17,812 nt of DNA from Fidelibacterota bacterium (GTDB taxonomy: Bacteria; Bipolaricaulota; Bipolaricaulia; Bipolaricaulales; Bipolaricaulaceae): positions 1 to 17,812 of the forward strand of contig JAJRVI010000028.1 of the NCBI GenBank assembly GCA_024277405.1, written 5' to 3'. The notes below the pieces were generated by a model. That model searched no databases and was not told the origin of the DNA. It worked only from the letters and a program-made list of their open reading frames with translations. The position numbers were made by a program, and so were the translations under genes. Of this stretch, positions 14,067 through 17,812 are shown piece after piece (within the stretch, counting starts at the first letter, position 1; each line of letters opens with the position of its first letter).

Positions 14067-15211
14067 AAGGGGCGCGCAAGGGGAACAACGACCTCCTCCG
14101 CCACCATAACCGTGCCCTGATCGTGAACCTCCTCCGCCGGAAGGGCCCGCTTTCCCGAGCCGAGCTCTCCCGGCTGACGGGCCTCGCCCCCTCCGCCCTA
14201 TCCCGCCTTTCCGCGGCCCTCATCTCCCAGGGGCTGGTGCGGGAGCTGGGGAAGACCCCGTCCCCCAGCGGCCGCCCCCCGATACTCCTCGGTCTCAACC
14301 CCGACTACGCTTTCTCCATCGGTGTGAAGATCGAGGCGAGGCGGGTCCTCGCGGCCCGGGTGAACCTCCTCGGTCAAGTACAGGAAGAGGACGCCGTGCC
14401 CTTTGATGACCCCTCTCCAGGGGCAGTCCTTCCCGTCCTGGAACAGACGATCCGGAGTGTATTCCGCGGCAAGGTGCTCGGGATCGGGATCGCCGTCTCC
14501 GGCTTCGTGGACTCGGTGGCCGGGGTATGCCTCTTCTCCCCCATCCTCGGCTGGCACGGGGTCGAACTCGCCCCTCCCCTGGAGGAGCATTTCGAGGTCC
14601 CGGTGCACGTGGAGAACGACGTAAACGCCCTTACCCTGGCCGAGGCCCGATACGGGGCGGGCAGGGAACTCTCCGACTTCCTCTGCGTGACCGTGGGCGA
14701 GGGGCTCGGGGCGGGGATCGTGATCGGGGGGAGGCTATACCGGGGGGCATTCGGCGGGGCCGGGGAGTTCGGCCATACCCTGTTCGACCCACGCGGGCCC
14801 CGGTGCCGCTGTGGCGAGCGCGGGTGTCTCGAGGTCTTCGCCTCGGATCAGTTCCTCCGCAGGGAAGCGGACGCGTTGGGGCTATCGTCGGTGGAGGCAC
14901 TCGCCGCCCGGGCGCGGGAGGGCGATCCCGCCGCGGGTGCGGCCTTCCGCGCCTTGGGAGAGAACCTGGGCTACGGTCTCAAGGACCTCGTGAACCTCCT
15001 AAACCCCGAGGCCATCGTGATCGGGGGCGAGCGCACCAGCACCGATGGGGATCTCTTCATCCCGTACACGGAGGAGATCCTGCGGGCACACGCGTTCGCG
15101 GGTGCGGCGGAGAGGGTACGGCTCGTGCGGGCGGAGCTCGGAGAGGAGGGGTTCCTGGTGGGCGCGGCGGAGGTGTTCGTGGAGAGCTTCTTCGCCGCGC
15201 CCCTTGGGTGA
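14057..15211 (+). CDS. ROK-family transcriptional repressor (NagC/Mlc/XylR-like)
   Basis: A 384-residue regulator. The N-terminal winged helix-turn-helix (about 12-66) contains HHNRALIVNLLRRKGPLSRAEL and GLAPSALSRLSAALISQGLV, followed by the GRPP hinge seen in this family. The sugar-kinase-like domain has VENDVNALTLAEARYG (D188), GEGLGAGIVIGG, and the ROK zinc site: H240 in GEFGHT plus CRCGERGC (C250, C252, C257). The catalytic phosphate loop is degenerate (SIGVKIEARR), as expected for a repressor rather than a kinase. Free sugars or sugar phosphates are the usual effectors. Its stop shares one base with the next start (TGATG), so it is co-translated with the glycosidase it probably controls. 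It is a second sensor besides DeoR for this locus. Confidence 0.94.
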   Translation: MEIKGARKGNNDLLRHHNRALIVNLLRRKGPLSRAELSRLTGLAPSALSRLSAALISQGLVRELGKTPSPSGRPPILLGLNPDYAFSIGVKIEARRVLAARVNLLGQVQEEDAVPFDDPSPGAVLPVLEQTIRSVFRGKVLGIGIAVSGFVDSVAGVCLFSPILGWHGVELAPPLEEHFEVPVHVENDVNALTLAEARYGAGRELSDFLCVTVGEGLGAGIVIGGRLYRGAFGGAGEFGHTLFDPRGPRCRCGERGCLEVFASDQFLRREADALGLSSVEALAARAREGDPAAGAAFRALGENLGYGLKDLVNLLNPEAIVIGGERTSTDGDLFIPYTEEILRAHAFAGAAERVRLVRAELGEEGFLVGAAEVFVESFFAAPLG

Positions 15212-17310
15212 TGCAGAGGGTGAGGGTACGGCTCGATGAGACGGGACGCCTCGAGATCCTGATCTCGGGGGAGCCGTTCCTCTGTGACCCGAGGTTGGCC
15301 CTCTTCGCCCGCGGTGGTCCCCTTGCCGAGGACGGCGAGCTCCGGGGGGAGGGGTGGGAGGTAGGGCGCGGCGCCGATGAGCGGGGGGCGTTCGAGCTCT
15401 GGCGCCGCCGCTACCTCCTGGGGGACGAGCCGCTGGGGGAGCTCAGGATCAGGACATATACCCGTGAGGCCCTCATCGAGTTCGAGCTCCTGAGGGACGT
15501 GAACTTCTTTGAGTCCGCGGACTCCTTCGCCGCCCCCGTCCTCCACGCCCCGAGCTTCCGCTTCCCCGAGCGGCTCCGCTTCCTGACCCTGACCTTCGGC
15601 CTCGGGGGACCTGAAGAGAGTTACCCCGGCGGGTATTGGCCCGAGTTCCGCTGGGGCAAAGGACCCCGGGGGCTTCCCCGGGAGGCGTTCGCCCCCCTCG
15701 TCCTTTGGGATGATGGGGCCGCGGTGGCCATCGCCCCTGGGAACTACCCCGTCACGAGCCCCCTGGTGCGGACGGAGAGGGGATTCGCCCGGGGTCTCCA
15801 CGGGGCGGTGCGGTCCCTCCCCCGGGGCTTCACCCTGGCGACGTGGGTCGTTGCCTCCCCCGACCCGTTCTCCGCCCTGCGGAGGCTCTCCGAATCCCTT
15901 TCCCATCACTCATCACCCATCACCCATCACCCCCTCCTGGACCGTTTGGGTTGGTGGAACGCCTACGGGAGCTACTACACCGAGCTCCTGAATCCCCTGG
16001 ACGAGGAGGGCCTCCGGGAGCTCGCCCGAGCCTTCCGGGAACGGGAGTTCCCCCTGGGTTACTTCGGGCTCGACCTGTGGTACCGTTTCCGCCCCATCGG
16101 GAAGGCCCTCCGGTACCAGCCCGATCCACGCAAATACCCCTCGGGCCTGAGGAGACTGCGGGAGGAGACGGGCGTTCCGTATGTGCTCCACCTCTCGGCG
16201 CTCTCGGAGGAGAACGAGTACGGGGCCGCGCCCGGCGACCCCACCGTCTACGGGGAGATCGCGGAGGAGCTCGTGCACCACGGGGCCATCGGCGCGTGGC
16301 ACGACTGGCTCCGGACCCAACAGTTCTTGGTGCGCGGTCTCCGGGCGGACCCCGAGGCGGCGGAACGGTGGTTCTCCGGGATGCTCCGGGCCTTCGCGGA
16401 GGCGGGCCTCCCGGTCGTCCTATGTATGCAGACCGTTGGGATGGTCCTGGCCTCGGTCTCGTACGGGAACGTCATCGCCGCCCGCTCCTACACCGATTAC
16501 CTCTTCCTCCTGCGCGAGGCCCTGGAGGAAGCGGCCCGTAGGGGACATCCCGAGATGCTGGAGGCACAGGTAGACCCTCTGGACTACCGCCTGCAGAACC
16601 TGGGGGTGGGGGCGATGTATTGGACCCTGGGGGTACGCCCCTTCCATGATCTCTTCCTCACCCGGGAACACCCCGGTATCGGAGCGGTGGATCCCGAGGG
16701 CGAGGCGACGCTGCGGCTCCTCTCCAACGGGCCGGTGGGGATCGGCGATCGGGCCGACCTGATCGATTGGGACCTCCTCGCACGCCTCCTGGACGATGAG
16801 GGGAGGCTCCTCCGCCCCACGATGCCCCCCATGCCGGTGCTGAAGAGCTTGGACGAGGACGTGGTGCTCTTCTTCAGCGAGGTCTCGCTGGACGGGATCC
16901 CCTGGGGGTATCTCGTCGCCCTCAATACGTCGGAGGACGAAGCGGGGATCAGGCCCGAACACCCCGCCGACGTGGAGGCCCTGGCCTGGGACCTCGCCGA
17001 GGGCGCCCCCGTCCGGGGACGGGCGGGGATCCCGCCCCGGGGGATGAAGGTCTTCCTCCTGGCCCCCGAGGTGCACGGGGTCCTCTTCCTGGGGGAGCCG
17101 GGGAGGCTCCTCCCGGTGCACGCGGGACTGGAGCTCCACGCGGACGGGGGCCTGTGGGTGGTGGCGCGGAAAGAGGGGGAATTCCTCCTCTTCGGGGCCC
17201 GTGATCCCCACGTGGAGCTCAAGAGGGGGAGGGTCCTGGAAAAGAGGCGGGAGGACACGCTCCTCCGGGTGCGGGTCTCCCCGGGGAGCATGGTGCGGCT
17301 TCGGAGGTGA
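15211..17310 (+). CDS. Cytoplasmic GH36/raffinose-synthase-like glycosidase (clan GH-D)
   Basis: A 699-residue protein without a signal peptide. The ATG at 15211 is fixed by TGATG coupling to the ROK gene; open frame upstream lies antiparallel to nothing but overlaps ROK and is ignored. Residues 1-230 form a beta-sandwich N-terminal domain, a histidine-rich linker (SHHSSPITHH, 231-240) follows, then a TIM barrel at about 245-540 and a beta C-terminal domain. The barrel recalls plant raffinose-synthase/seed-imbibition proteins: YFGLDLWYRF, KYPSGLRRLREETGVPYVLHL, WHDWLRTQQF (D365, possible nucleophile), ARSYTDYLF (D429, possible acid/base, where relatives have RxSDDF), LLSNGPVGIGD and EGRLLRPTMPPMPVLKSL. 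An alpha-galactosidase-like activity on an imported oligosaccharide is plausible but the active site is divergent. The family call is motif-level only. Confidence 0.75.
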   Translation: MQRVRVRLDETGRLEILISGEPFLCDPRLALFARGGPLAEDGELRGEGWEVGRGADERGAFELWRRRYLLGDEPLGELRIRTYTREALIEFELLRDVNFFESADSFAAPVLHAPSFRFPERLRFLTLTFGLGGPEESYPGGYWPEFRWGKGPRGLPREAFAPLVLWDDGAAVAIAPGNYPVTSPLVRTERGFARGLHGAVRSLPRGFTLATWVVASPDPFSALRRLSESLSHHSSPITHHPLLDRLGWWNAYGSYYTELLNPLDEEGLRELARAFREREFPLGYFGLDLWYRFRPIGKALRYQPDPRKYPSGLRRLREETGVPYVLHLSALSEENEYGAAPGDPTVYGEIAEELVHHGAIGAWHDWLRTQQFLVRGLRADPEAAERWFSGMLRAFAEAGLPVVLCMQTVGMVLASVSYGNVIAARSYTDYLFLLREALEEAARRGHPEMLEAQVDPLDYRLQNLGVGAMYWTLGVRPFHDLFLTREHPGIGAVDPEGEATLRLLSNGPVGIGDRADLIDWDLLARLLDDEGRLLRPTMPPMPVLKSLDEDVVLFFSEVSLDGIPWGYLVALNTSEDEAGIRPEHPADVEALAWDLAEGAPVRGRAGIPPRGMKVFLLAPEVHGVLFLGEPGRLLPVHAGLELHADGGLWVVARKEGEFLLFGARDPHVELKRGRVLEKRREDTLLRVRVSPGSMVRLRR
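15904..15931 (+). repeat. Four tandem copies of a 7-bp unit (CATCACY) inside the glycosidase gene
   Basis: CATCACT followed by three CATCACC units, in phase with the gene, encodes the linker SHHSSPITHH. The unit length is not a multiple of three, so loss or gain of one copy would shift the reading frame. Confidence 0.85.
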
Positions 17311-17318
17311 TCTTTCGG

Positions 17319-17812
17319 ATGCGAACGGCGGTGGCGGCGATCGTCATGGTGGTGGCCCTCCTCACGGGGGCCTGGGCCAAGGGGCCCCTCAACCTGGCCA
17401 TCATCTGGCACCAGCACCAACCCCTCTACTGGAACCGGATGACCGGGGAGTACGAGCTTCCCTGGGTGCGGGTACACACGGTGCAGGAGTACATCGATTC
17501 CCCCCGGATCCTCCAGGAATTCCCCGGGATCCACGTGACCTACAACCTCCAGCCGACGCTTCTGCGCCAGATCCTCGACTACGCCGAGATCACGGAGGAG
17601 GAGCGCGCCAAAGGCGGGTTATATCGGTACATCGGCGCCGTGGACAACCACCTTGAATGGATTTGGAAGCTCATCGCCGATCCGGGATCCCTGGCCCCGG
17701 AGGAGCGGCGCGAGATGCAGCGCCAGTTCTTCTGGATCAACGGGTACATGTTCGACGATGATGAGGATGATCCCTATTACGACCCCCGCTACGCGGCCTT
17801 GAACGCGATCAA
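17319..17812 (+). CDS. Secreted GH57-family glycoside hydrolase, N-terminal part
   Basis: Open to the window edge; 164 full codons are visible. An excellent ribosome site GGAGGTGATC at 17303-17312 overlaps the previous stop codon. Residues 1-20 are a signal peptide (MRTAVAAIVMVVALLTGAWA). The mature protein starts with the GH57 hallmark LNLAIIWHQHQPLYW, then PWVRVHTVQEYIDSPRIL and VTYNLQPTLLRQIL, the first conserved regions of amylopullulanase/alpha-amylase-type GH57 enzymes. The catalytic glutamate and aspartate lie further downstream and are not in view. GH57 members act on alpha-glucans such as starch, glycogen or pullulan and are common in thermophiles. Export suggests extracellular or periplasmic polymer breakdown feeding the importer encoded upstream. 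It is 8 bases after the GH36-like gene in the same direction. Confidence 0.9.
   Translation, partial: MRTAVAAIVMVVALLTGAWAKGPLNLAIIWHQHQPLYWNRMTGEYELPWVRVHTVQEYIDSPRILQEFPGIHVTYNLQPTLLRQILDYAEITEEERAKGGLYRYIGAVDNHLEWIWKLIADPGSLAPEERREMQRQFFWINGYMFDDDEDDPYYDPRYAALNAI

Noticed and set aside
13528..14298. 256-codon minus-strand open frame over the second permease and ROK start
   Set aside because: Antisense to well-supported genes and spans their boundary; arginine-rich without motifs.
14527..15210. N-terminal extension of the GH36-like frame
   Set aside because: Lies wholly over the ROK gene in another frame and is low complexity; the TGATG junction at 15209-15213 fixes the start.
15904..15931. 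CRISPR or IS end at the CATCAC repeat
   Set aside because: Units are 7 bp, contiguous, without spacers or inverted ends: a simple tandem repeat.

Overview
This is a gene-dense, high-GC bacterial chromosome segment with no rRNA, tRNA, CRISPR array or insertion sequence that I can see. The longest stretch without a gene is about 240 bases. FtsZ, glutamine-dependent NAD synthetase and Shine-Dalgarno starts mark it as bacterial. Signal peptides without lipoboxes, including one on a sugar-binding protein, fit a cell with an outer membrane. The mix of NosD-type beta-helix proteins, GH57 and an unusual FtsZ reminds me of deep-branching, often thermophilic uncultured phyla such as Bipolaricaulota/Acetothermia. 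That is a low-confidence impression, not a search result.

Region 1 (1-4728, minus strand) is a tight four-gene operon. It runs from a secreted NosD-like beta-helix protein fused to a DUF192 domain, to a SerB-like HAD phosphatase (ATGA overlap), to FtsZ with an extra N-terminal domain resembling DnaA domain I or the DNA polymerase III tau C-terminal fold, and finally to the N-terminal part of a secreted M1-like metallopeptidase that leaves the window.

Region 2 (4793-7842) holds a divergent stand-alone Cas4/RecB-like Fe-S nuclease. It converges, through a hairpin that contains both stop codons, on a minus-strand GNAT acetyltransferase-nadE pair.

Region 3 (8024-14031, plus strand) is a sugar operon: DeoR-family repressor, GT4 sucrose-phosphate-synthase-like glycosyltransferase, PfkB sugar kinase, ABC substrate-binding protein and two permeases. 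All junctions overlap by 4-8 bases except one. At the binding-protein/permease junction a strong hairpin stands in place of an evident ribosome binding site. No ABC ATPase is present. The DeoR start is preceded by four GTAA repeats spaced exactly 10 bp apart. Base composition here looks visibly less GC-rich than on either side.

Region 4 (14020-17812, plus strand) begins with its own TATAAT box and a palindrome over the start codon. It encodes a ROK-family repressor, a cytoplasmic GH36/raffinose-synthase-like glycosidase containing a 7-bp tandem repeat, and the start of a secreted GH57 glycosidase. Regions 3 and 4 together look like a saccharide uptake, breakdown and glycoside-phosphate metabolism locus with two independent sugar sensors. 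The actual sugar cannot be read from sequence alone.
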